Below, piece by piece: positions 47,420-57,921 of a DNA stretch of 64,000 nucleotides (position 1 is its first letter; each line of letters starts with the position of its first letter). The notes under the pieces are model-generated. The model did not search any database, was not told where the DNA came from, and saw nothing but the letters and a program-made list of their open reading frames with translations. A program made the translations under genes and the position numbers. The stretch is from NCBI GenBank assembly GCA_964035795.1, contig OZ038322.1, forward strand, positions 16,725,447 through 16,789,446, given 5' to 3'. The stretch comes from Pterobdella sp. o SKG-2022. Lineage: Eukaryota > Annelida > Clitellata > Hirudinida > Piscicolidae.

Positions 47420-50313
47420 TTTTAGATAACCAACACTGTTCCAAATGAAGGACAAGTTCAAAACTACCTGGTTGCACCCTGGCTCGAAACAAGGGCACCT
47501 AATAGCTTTTTTGTTGGCCAGAAGGCGTGACATAGCTGATGTACAAATCGTCCTTGCTATGCGGGGTGCTGAATGTTGGACTGACCACCGACTTGTTCGA
47601 GGTAAGTTGAACTTTTTGTTAAGCCTAGGAACCGTAGTTGTGGAACCAAATTACCTAAACGCCTCAATGTAGCCGGTCTAAAAAATGCTGCTGTTAAAGA
47701 AAAACTAGTAAGGGAAATAAAAAATATGTTCTGCGAAAATTTATGGGAAAACTTTAAGGTCTCTGTATATAGCACTTGTGAGAGAATACTGGGCTTTAGA
47801 AAGAGTAAGAACCGAGACTGGTTTGATGAAAACGACGTGACAATAAAGTCATTACTAGAGTCTAAATCAAAGGCATAAAATGCTTTGTACAAGTGCGTGA
47901 CCGGTTCTCATGAGTTATTAAGTTTGAAATCCAGGTTTAATTCGGTCAAAACCAAAATACAGCGCGAATTAAGAAAGATGCAAAATACTTGGTGGAGTAA
48001 GAGGGCTGATGAGATCCAATTATCAGCTGACACTAAGAACACCAAAGTATTTTACAGTCTATTGCGCGAGGTTTATGGCCCTTCTAGTTTCTCTATCACG
48101 CCTTTGAGAAGCAAAGATAATAAGCATCTCATTCGCGACCCACTTGGCATCCTAAACAGATGGAAAGAACACTGACGATCTTCTAAATAGACCTTCAGAA
48201 TTCAATTCAGAGCTAGTTGAATCCATTCCAACTAAACCGGCTAAAGACGCTTTGGGTGAAGAAATTACAGCACAGGAAGTGGAAGAGGCAGTACAAAAAC
48301 TGAACTCTGGCAAATCCCCTGATATGAACGGCCTTCTCGCAGAATTCTTTCATTGTGCTGGTCCAGTGTTTATGGAGCGTCTGACTACTCTATTAAAAAT
48401 AGCTTGGAGAACTGAGACTATTCCCGAAGATTGGAGAAACTCTTTGTTAGTTGTGCTTTATAAAGGAAAGGGTCCTAAAAACGATTGCAGCAACTACCGA
48501 GGAATCTCACTTTTATCAGTTGTGGGTAAAATTCTTAGTTGCATTATTTTCAAAAGAATTAACTTTCACATTGCCGATAATGTTTTGCCAGAATCCCAGT
48601 GTGGGTTTAGGAGTGGTCGAGGGACAGTTGATATGATATTCACAATCAGACAACTGCAAGAAAAATGTCAAAAACAGAGCAAAGATCTTTTTCAAGTGTT
48701 CATTGACCTCACTAAGGCCTTTGACACAGTAAATCGTGAAGCTCTTTGGTTAATTCTTAGAAAGTTAGGCTGTCCAGAGAAGTTGATTTCTATCTTAAAT
48801 CTTTTCCACCACGACATGAAAACTACGCTGAATATCGAGGGCAAACTTGCAGAACCTTTCACTGTAAGAAACGGTGCCAAGCAGGGAGATACACTAGCTC
48901 CAACACTATTTGCGTTTTATTTTTCTATGGTGTTTCAATTAGCTTTCAAGGATAGTAGCGAAGGTGTCTACATTTACTATTGAACCACTGGTAAGTTTTT
49001 TAACATCAAACGCTTCACTGCCAAAACCAAAAAAATGATGTGCGTGATACGTGAATTGCTTTATGCAGACGACTGTGCTTTGCTGACTCACACCGAGATG
49101 GAAATGCAGCACCTGATGGATTTTTTTGAAGACGTGTGCACTGCATTGGGGTTGACTATCAGTTTGAAGAAAACTGTGTTGATGTACCAACCAACTCCTG
49201 GAAAAACACATGTCGAGCCATCAATCTATGTCTACGGACAAAAGCTGGCAGTCGTTCCAAAGTTTTTATATCTTGGAAGCACTCTCAATTGCAGTAACTC
49301 CATTGATGATGAGGTGGGCTTAAGGATAAGCAAAGCCAGCCACGCATTTGGCATCTTGCATAAGCGTCTTTGGAGTCGCCTTGGTATCTCTATACGCACG
49401 AAGGTTAAAGTTTATAATGCGTGTGTTCTAACTGTCCTTCTTTATGCTAGTGAAACTTGGACCACATATACCAGGTACCTGAAACAATTTGAGCGTTTTC
49501 ACCAACAGTGTCTGCGTAAGATTCTGGGCATAAAATGGCAGATGCACATCAGCGACACCGAAATACTTGAGATGGCAAATATCGGTAGCATCGAAGTCCT
49601 AATCTCCAAGCAACAGCTCAGGCGGAGCGGAAACTTAGTAAGATTGCCCAACGAACGGATTCCAAAGATATATTTTATGGGCAACTTACCGATGGAAAAA
49701 GATTGCCTCACAAACCCAAAAAACGATTCAAAGATTGCTTGAAACAAACCTTCAACAAATGCGGCATAAACTCCGTTTCATGGGAAACACAAGCGCAAAA
49801 CAGGTTAACTTGGAGGAAAGTAAGTTTTGAAGCAACCGGTCGTTTTGAGGAAAGCAGACGGAAACACGCTAGACTTGAACGCGATCTCTGGAAAGAAAAC
49901 ATCACCGAGCATGTAACAGAACTGACGTACGGTCATTGTGAAAGACCATATTTGAGCAGAGTGGGGTTTCTGAGTCATTTAAGGTCCCATCGACGTCATG
50001 TTTCTTCGGCCAAGCATGAGAAAGTCAGCTCAGTGCACACTACTCGTCAGAATCCTATTTACCTAATGCCGTATAGCAATATTTGTAACATCTGTGGCAA
50101 AATCTGCAAAAGTGTAGGTGGCATGAAAAGGCATGAAAAAGTCCATATTTTTAATACTCTCACTTATCCATCCATCCCGAATCTCGAATCTTTTCCTATG
50201 TGTGGCAATTGTGGGAAGGTGTGCAAGTCCTCTGCGGGTTTGAGAAGTCACCTCTGAGCCAGAAACTGTTTGCAAAGCAATACTTGAAGACGAGTTGCTG
50301 CCACCATGTAAAT

Positions 50314-50316
<3 letters not shown>
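47420..50316 (+). mobile_element. Degenerate, 5'-truncated RTE-type non-LTR retrotransposon
   Basis: The reading frame is broken by several stops and shifts (for example near 47672, 47877, 48172, 48981 and 49740). It starts within the apurinic endonuclease domain (WLHPGSKQGHLIAFLLARRR ... ECWTDHRLV, 47465-47600). A connecting region follows, then reverse transcriptase: YRGISLLSVVGKI, CGFRSGRGTVDM, FIDLTKAFDTVNREAL and GAKQGDTLAPTLFA up to 48930, and the catalytic YADD at 49062-49073. The C-terminal part has LYASETWTTY and a zinc-finger tail (CNICGKICKSVGGMKRH, then CGNCGKVCKSSAGLRSH, 50085-50255). The element is dead but recognisable over its whole 3' two thirds. It is bordered by TA dinucleotide tracts on both sides. 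Confidence 0.85.

Positions 50317-50317
<1 letters not shown>

Positions 50318-50383
<66 letters not shown>
50318..50383. repeat. (TA)n microsatellite at the 3' border of the RTE element
   Basis: A short CATA run followed by about 30 TA units, beginning some 60 bases after the zinc-finger tail. It may be the element's tail or the target sequence. Confidence 0.9.
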
Positions 50384-50385
<2 letters not shown>

Positions 50386-50947
50386 ATCAACCCTCTTTCT
50401 TCTACTCTTGAAAGACTAAGCCTCTGTCTTAACTGTTTTCCTTCCTGGAGTGACTATGAATCTCAAACTAAATATTACTAAATTCAACTTCATATATTTT
50501 TCTAGGTAAAAATCTCTCTTTTTCTATTTTCCTCCCATTACGATCTCTGACCTGGTTATGTAGCCCTCCACCAATATTCAAAGTCTTGGTTTTTTTCTTT
50601 TTTTTTTAACCTAAAATTTTTTCTGTTGCTTCTTCTTGTTTCTACCACTTACGTCGCATCTTTTTTTGTCTTACCACGAACAAAACTGATGAAAAACTTC
50701 AAACACCTTTATTAAAACAAATTGGAAATCTTCGATAAGTATAACTTTATGTATAACCATATGTATATTGAAATAAAGGAAATCGTTTAAAACATTGCTT
50801 ATTAGTATTCAAAAATTTTTAAGTCGATTTATGAATTTAATAACATTTATTTAGCAAAAATTTTCTTAATTCTCTCGTAAATCACCGTTAAAATTTTTTG
50901 AATATTTCTTATGAATACATTTAGATGTCTCAAAGAAGTTATATTTC

Positions 50948-52431
50948 TTAATAGTCTATTTTCTGTACAAATGGTAGAGAAGAAGAAGATGAACATGAAG
51001 AAAAAATTGATGAAGTAGATGATGATCGTGATGAAAAAGATGATGATGCATCAGAAAAGGATGAAGAGAAACCAAGAGAATCTCTAAGCAACATTTTTTG
51101 TTCTAGTGAAGTCATTTTTGCAGTTGCTAACTTGTTTCCTTGTTCAGAAGACTTCATATATAAGTTCAATGCCTGTGGAGAAAAAAAAATTAAACCCTAT
51201 AATTGATGTTCAGTGAAATTTATAAAAATCACATACCCTATTATAATCTTTATCAACTCCTAAACCTTTTTCATAACACAAGGCCAAATTGTAGAGAGCT
51301 TTTTGATGAGTATTATCAAGATTTACCAAGTTTTTCCATATTTTAACTGCTGCAGAAAAATCTCCTTTAGCTACTAACTTGTTGGCATCATGGTTGAGGT
51401 TTTCAATGTGAAGTTGTTGCTTTATTTGATATAATTTCTTAAATACTTGTTCAGAAACATCTGAAGCTGATTTTTTTTTAGAGCATGTTTCTTCATTCTG
51501 ATGAGGTTTATCAAAAAGATTTTGAGACTTTTGTGAAGTTTGACATGAAGAGTCTCTTTTTTCATCTAAGCAATAATCTTTATTCTTTGAAGCTGTATTA
51601 TGTAACTTTAAAGGCTTTGAACTAGTTATATGTTCATATTGAAAGTTTGGTGATTCAATTGCAAAAGGATCAGTAATTTGTAGAAGAATTTTTTTATTAT
51701 TTCGATAAAAACTTTTTTCTGCTTGATTTAGTAGCTTATTGAAAGATTTTTCATTTAACAAATAATTTTCATCAATAGAAAAGTTATCACTTGATATCTT
51801 TTGAACATCATGATTTTTGTTTCTTTTCAATAATTTGTAAAAACAATAATTTTTTTCAAAAAATCTTGAATTAAACCTATTTAAATTATTTTCAAAAAGA
51901 TTGCTTGTAACTTCTTTTAAATAAGATACAGGACATATCCCAGAATTTTCACTTTTATTTCTGTTAAACTTATTTGAATCAAATTGGTATCTTAATCCAG
52001 TCAAAATAGCTGTACCCTGTAAATAAATAAAAAATAATAATTTTGTTGAATTTATGAAAATTTAAAAAAAATGTAAAAACCCATCCAATGGCTTCAAAAA
52101 TATAAAAATTGTTGTTTCTAGATCTGAATTCATTGAAATCAAAGTTATTTTCAAAGTTAGTTTCATCATTTTGCTTATTCTTCTTATTTCCAAATTTTGG
52201 ATGGATGAAAAAACTATGGGTTAAAAATATATTCAATGAACTTGAATTAATTAATTTTTAATTTATGGATTACATTTTTGAAACAACTTTATCACTTTCC
52301 AATTGAGAAGCCCCAAGGTTTTTCACAAGATGCGCTGAAAAGTATACAAAAGTATTGGTAATATAACCCTCATGTCTTAAGTATTATGAAAAGAACACAC
52401 CATTTTTAAACTTATGAATTGATTTGAACAT
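50948..52431 (-). CDS. DELE1: DELE1-like mitochondrial stress-signalling protein, short form
   Basis: Five exons, 52431-52401, 52334-52274, 52213-52081, 52016-51237 and 51172-50948, sum to 1230 bases (409 aa) with matching phases. A basic N-terminus (MFKSIHKFKN) is compatible with mitochondrial import. YIFEAIGWGTAILTGLRYQF aligns with the conserved WDAISWGTLAVLALQL of human DELE1, its presumed membrane-proximal segment. A long Asn/Lys/Ser-rich region follows. The C-terminal part carries Sel1-like repeats: ANKLVAKGDFSAAVKIWKNL, then KALYNLALCYEKGLGVDKDY and RALNLYMKSSEQGN. The end is a poly-Ser tail. In vertebrates DELE1 is cut by OMA1 under mitochondrial stress and activates the eIF2-alpha kinase HRI through its Sel1/TPR domain. 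Only about one and a half repeats are visible here, far fewer than in vertebrate DELE1. Confidence 0.72.
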
Positions 52432-52774
52432 TGTGAAACCAGGGATGAATGCTTGCCAAAAGGTCCAATATTATTTAAAAACCAGAATTTCAATAAAAGT
52501 CAAACAAAAATAAAATTAGAAGAAAGTTAAGGTCGAAGAGTGTAATGAAAAAGAGAACGGCATTTTACTGTTTGAGACAACTTTATTTGGTTTTTCTAAT
52601 GGGCTATAACCTTGAAAATAATGAAATCTTTTGAATTTAAAAAAACACAAAAAACATAGTTTTTTTGAAAATCATTTCATTAATTCCTATAATTAAAATT
52701 ATTTCATTATAAAGAATTCCACTACCAGCCAAGATAGAGCCTACCTAATCACATGTATTGTAATGCAGTACTTA

Positions 52775-52931
52775 TGAAGCGCTTTTTATTATGGACCAAA
52801 GCGCTTGCTACAAATTTAATGTAGCGAAAACACACTGTAGAACAGATGCTAATTGTCGGCCCACACGGGGTCGAGCCCGGTAATTTTGGATACTTAGTCT
52901 AACGCTCTACCACTGAGCTATACGGGCCGAT
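52775..52931 (-). mobile_element. tRNA-derived SINE, copy 1
   Basis: The minus strand from about 52929 has a tRNA-like head: GGCCCGTATAGCTCAGTGG (A box), an anticodon-loop region CTAAGTA, and GGGCTCGACCCCGT (B box) closed by GGGCCG, which pairs with the 5' end. A body follows (ATTAGCATCTGTTCTACAG, GTGTTTTCGCTACATTAAAT) and ends in AAGCGCTT motifs. The body continues past the tRNA end and recurs at 57796-57921, which argues for a SINE and not a functional tRNA gene. Confidence 0.75.
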
Positions 52932-53230
52932 AGTAATATTTAAGACAGTGTCAGGGCGTGCAGAAATTGTGGCAGACTCTATAAGAACCTCACCACGGGG
53001 TATTGGGTTTAGTTTTCAACTAGCAATAACCATGCCTTGGTTTTAACCTCACTGGCTATGATACTACACCTACACAAAGCTATAGTATTCTTTCAGAAAA
53101 ATCGTAAGTATATTGTATTTAATAATTTTCGTTTTCATTTTTTACAAAATGAGATATTTTAAAGATAATTTTGTTACAAAAAAATTAAAATTTGCGAAAA
53201 ATTCAACTTTGTAATAACTCATTAGTATAG

Positions 53231-53452
<222 letters not shown>

Positions 53453-54003
53453 GAGCACGAAACGAAAACTGACCGAGTTACTCTGAGTTTTAAAAATTGA
53501 TTTTCATATGGTTTTTCAACATTTTTTTGCTGAAAAAGTTCAAAGGTTAGTAATTATGATTATTAATACCCGAATTGAAGAGTTTTCTCTCAAAATAGTT
53601 GCTTTATTGCAAGTTAGTGAATACTTTTTCAGCTAAACCTCAATAAATATTTATAAAAAGTACTAAATAATTTTTTTTTTTTAAATAATTAATTTTATTT
53701 TAAATTATAGTTTTTGATATTATTCGACCAAAAAAAAATTTTCTTAAAATTTGATATTTTATCTTCCAAAACCCTAATAATTCATATTTTTGAGACTTTT
53801 TCCTTCACATTAAAATTTAGATTTGTCTATATATATTTTTTTCTGCTAATAAAATTACAATTTGTAAGAATAATTTATATAAAATTTTGTTTGAGTTTTC
53901 ATTTTTTTCCACATTTTCTGAAATATTCAAAAAATTCTAATTACAAGCGTTGAAATAATGCATACCAATTATACCTAACACCATAATAGCTTTGAATTAG
54001 TTT

Positions 54004-54068
<65 letters not shown>
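54004..54068. repeat. (TAA)n tract at the 5' side of the R4/Dong-type element
   Basis: About 20 TAA units, ending TAAGTAATACAAATAATAATAA. Together with the tract at 57007-57318 it brackets the LINE. Confidence 0.95.
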
Positions 54069-54283
54069 GTAATACAAATAATAATAAAAGAAAGAAAAAT
54101 GATGAATTCAGTTATATCATGAAGTACTCAATTTTTCTTTTTTATCTTCTCCAATTTTAATTTCAGTTTTTCTGTAAATTTACCTTCACATATATAAATA
54201 TATATCTATACTTTTTTTATGAAACACCGTACTGACCAAAACACTCTCTTTCCTATAACTCTTGACACCACTGTAAATTAATC

Positions 54284-54680
54284 ACCTGATCAAAGAGCAG
54301 TTTTGTGCTAAAAAATTATGGAAACAGTGCACTAAAAAGCATTGTCCGGAAATATAATAAATCACACAAACAAATATCACAAACATTTAGATTAATAACA
54401 CTAAAAAGTGTTATTAAACAAATAACTAGAGCAGAGATCAGTTCTGTGTTGGAAATTTCCGGCAACAGGGTACAAACAAACACTGCCCGGGAAGATTACA
54501 AGGCACACGAGCAAATAGAACAAACATCTAGAGTACTAACACAAAAAAAAGTGTTATTAAACAAATCATTTGATCAGAGCAGTTTTGTGCTAAAATTTCA
54601 CGTCAACGGTGTACAAGCAAGCACTGCCTGGAAATATAATAAGGCACACAAGCAAATATAACAAACATTCAAAGTGAAGA
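54284..54680 (+). repeat. Three tandem ~140-bp units at the 5' end of the R4/Dong-type element
   Basis: Units begin near 54290, 54430 and 54570. Each has a form of GATCAGAGCAGTTTTGTGCT, an ACACTGCCCGGGAA-like block, then ATAATAAGGCACACAAGCAA and ACACTAAAAAGTGTTATTAAACAAAT. They are diverged copies without a shared reading frame over all three. Confidence 0.8.
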
Positions 54681-56898
54681 GTTTTTTTTTTTTAACTAAT
54701 TTTTTATTTGATTTATATTTTCACTAATATTTACCAACTTTTATTATTTATTTGTTTTATCGATTCTCTCCTTCAACTACTTTTTTCTTCTTTCATAATT
54801 ATTTTCCTTTTATATTTACTTGCTTATTTTCATATATTTATCATTAAACTACCCAGTAAATATTAAAAAAAAAAAATTACTTTTTTAAAAAGCTCATCCC
54901 AAATAATATTAAACTCAAAAGTTTCACTCGCGAAAACCTTTACAATTCACAAACGACTAAAAATGGTCAATCGTAATAAAAATTCGAATAACGGCGACCT
55001 GGAAAGTATCAGTAAATCTGATTCAGCATCACCCGGCAGAGACTGTGAGGGAGCAGACACAACTCAGTCGTCATAATATAACTGCAACAACTGAAGAACG
55101 TGGAGAAATCGTAAGAAGCACCCTTACAAAAAAATAAAAAATGAGGTAGTCCGAATAACTGTCAAAAATAAAAAAGAAAATAAAGAGATAGAAAATTCCA
55201 CCAGCGAAAAAGAACAACGCCACATCTATACTACCGCATCGCCAAAAAAAGAAAACATAACTTCACTATCTGAACGGATAAACAGGGAAATTCAAAAAGA
55301 AATTTCTCAAATTTTTGAGAATGTCAGAACAAAAGAAATGACACAAAGACAACCTTTAAAAAAATTACTGAAACAAAAGCTATGAAAGCCAAAATAAACG
55401 AAGTTAACGAGAATCTTGGAAAAATACTTAAAAAAATAGTGCCTCTATCACTTTCAAATCTAAACCATCTTATTTTTGCTTCAGCGGCTTATCTGAGCCA
55501 ACCAAAAAAAGAGATTGATAAAAACAATGTCCAAGCGAAGCCAAAAATCTCTAGGTGGAAAATTAGACTACAAGAAAAAATAAAAAATTTTAGAAAAGAG
55601 TTAAGTATAATCGAAGAGATTCTGAAAGACAACAAAAGCTCAAAAGTAAAAAAAAAAGCAAATTTGGTAAAGAAAAAACTAAGAATGGAAGAAAATAGCT
55701 GTGAAGAAATAAGCGAAGCCTTGAAACAAAGAATTCAAGTCAAAGCACATAGAATTCAAAGATATGACAAAAGAAAAAGATTCTTTGAGCAAAACAGGCT
55801 GTTTAACCTTAATGCCAAAAAATTTTATAGAAAGATAAATGGAGGAAACGCAATGATAAATAAGCCATCAAATCGAGAAGAAACAGCAAAATATTGGAAA
55901 AGCATCTGGGAGAACGAAGAAAAACATAATGAAACCGCTGAATGGCTTCTCCGTATAAGAAAACATGTGAAGCAACTAACAGCCACAGGCCAAAAATGGG
56001 ACAAAATTACTGCAGAAAACATAAAAGAAGCATTGAAAAACATGCCAAACTGGAAAACGCCAAGTCCAGACCAAATCCCAAACTTTTGGTTGAAGAAGCT
56101 CAACCTAAGCCACTCTTTTCTAGCTAACGCTCTGAATGAAATAATGGAAGACCACAACAAGAGCCCAAAGTGGTTAACAGAAGGGAACACATACTTAGTG
56201 GCAAAAGATCAAAACACGCAAGATCCAAAGAACTATCGCCCGATCACATGTCTACCCACCATTTATAAAACATTGACGTCGATATTAGCAAAAAAAACTT
56301 ACTCTTGGAAAATTTTCAGCTGTTACCGGAAGAACAAAAAGGCTGCAGAGTAGGTTCATTTGGAAGCAAGGACCAACTGCTAATAAATCGGATGATCACT
56401 GAAATCACAAAAAATAAAAAAGGCGCTCTATCTCAAGCATGGATAGATTATAAAAAAGCTTTCGACAGTGTACCACACTCATGGATCTTAGAAGTCTTGA
56501 AGATGTACGGAATTCACTCTCGGATTGTTGAATTCATCTTGCGTACCATGCCTCAATGGAGAATAAACCTAGGGCTGAGACACATGAAGGGAAATATGGA
56601 CATTCCTGGGATCAAAATAAAGTCAGCGATTTTCCAAGGAGATTCATTGTCACCTCTTATTTTCAGTCTATCACTTTGCCTTTTGAGTATTCTTTTGAAT
56701 GAAAAAAAACTCTCTAGCTATTAAAATAGGCAAAGCTGAAAAAGGAAAAAAACTCAACCATCTATTCTACATGGACGATCTAAAAATTTACAGCAAATCA
56801 GACTCTGATTTAAGGTCACTCCTTAGAATAGTCAAAAAGCTCAGCGATGACATTAGGATGAAATTTGGCTTAAAAAAATGTGCAAAGATATCCATAAT

Positions 56899-57006
56899 TA
56901 AATGCATATTTAAGATGAAATCATAGAAATCTTTTTTGATGTGGGCTCGATACATTTATTGGAATGTGTACAACAATACCTCAGTTTTATGAATCCATAT
57001 AAATTA
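56899..57006 (+). repeat. 3'-terminal segment of the R4/Dong-type element, copy 1
   Basis: The 108 bases from TAAATGCATATTTAAGATG to ATAAATTAATGAAA are repeated at 59066-59173 with one difference. Here they join the truncated coding region to the TAA tract. Confidence 0.9.
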
Positions 57007-57318
<312 letters not shown>

Positions 57319-57319
57319 T

Positions 57320-57806
57320 TCTTTGGATAGCGCGTTTTACGCATCGTTCAAAGACGCGCTGCTATGAACTGCTTAAAGAAGAAATTTTTTAGGTTTTTGA
57401 ACAAAGTAGGATAGGAAGAAGATTTAATATTAGGAGGAAAAAAGTTCCAGAGAAGTGGACCAAAAAAAGAAAAGGCAGATTTAGCATAGGAGTAAGAGAC
57501 AGAGATAATAAAAAGTTGAGAACTAGTAGAAGACCGTAGGCCGGCACGTTTAGGAGGTAGTAAGAGGTTAGAAAGATAGGAAGGCAAAGTAGAATGAGAA
57601 ATTTTATACACGAGAAAACAGATTTTGAAGGAAAAGTGAAAGTGAGGAGGTAGCTAGTGAAGATCGACAAGAGATAGAGAGATATGGGAGAGACAAGGCA
57701 TGCGGCAGAGTTAAAAGCTCCATTTAAAGGGTAGAGAGTAGATTTAGGAAGGTTAAAATACAAAGAGTTGCAGTGATCAAGTCGGGAGAGAACAAGAGGG
57801 CAGAAC
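57320..57806 (-). mobile_element. 3' end of a CR1/L2-like LINE
   Basis: On the minus strand: LSRLDHCNSLYFNLPKSTLY, then after a frame change KISHSTLPSYLSNLLLPP, GLRSSTSSQLF, AKSAFSFFGPLLWNFFP and a LKNFFFKQF end. This is the standard C-terminus of CR1/L2/Rex-type reverse transcriptases. After the stop it ends AAACGCGCTATCCAAAGAATT and runs into (ATT)n, a tail type common in this group. Only the last part of the element is present and its frame is broken. Confidence 0.8.
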
Positions 57807-57921
57807 TTAATGTAACGAAAACACACTTTAGAACATGTGCTAATTGTCGGCCCTTGCGGTATCGAACCCGGTAACTTTAGATAATTAGTCTAATGCTCAA
57901 CCATTGAGCTAGAGGGGCCAA
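57796..57921 (-). mobile_element. tRNA-derived SINE, copy 2, joined to the LINE end
   Basis: Same tRNA-like head as at 52931 (GGCCCCTCTAGCTCAATGG, GGGTTCGATACC) and body (ATTAGCACATGTTCTAAAG, GTGTTTTCGTTACATTAA). The body passes without a gap into the reverse-transcriptase coding sequence of the CR1/L2-like LINE at about 57800. The cloverleaf is damaged by mismatches in the A box and T stem. Confidence 0.75.

Larger units (their letters stand above)
54070..57006 (+). mobile_element. Degenerate R4/Dong-type non-LTR retrotransposon
   Basis: 5' region with tandem repeats (54284-54680), then an opening frame (ATG at 54963) broken by stops, and a long frame from 55382. That frame has a Lys-rich N-terminus, a helical region and the reverse-transcriptase start (PNWKTPSPDQIPNFWLKKL, KNYRPITCLPTIYK). 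Two frameshifts, near 56305 and 56700, break it before and after CRVGSFGSKDQLL, AWIDYKKAFDSVPHSW and FQGDSLSPLIFSLSL. The catalytic FYMDD lies at 56765-56779. KNYRPITCL, YKKAFDSVPH and YMDD are typical of the R2/R4 branch, which carries a C-terminal restriction-like endonuclease. Here the frame stops at about 56926 and passes straight into the 3' UTR-like repeat, so the endonuclease region is missing. Confidence 0.75.

Noticed and set aside
47557..47892. 111-codon minus-strand frame
   Set aside because: Antisense to the RTE element's endonuclease/connector region.
52856..52929. Functional tRNA gene (apparent AAG anticodon)
   Set aside because: The head pairs well, but it continues into a body shared with 57796-57921, and that copy is damaged; a SINE explains both.
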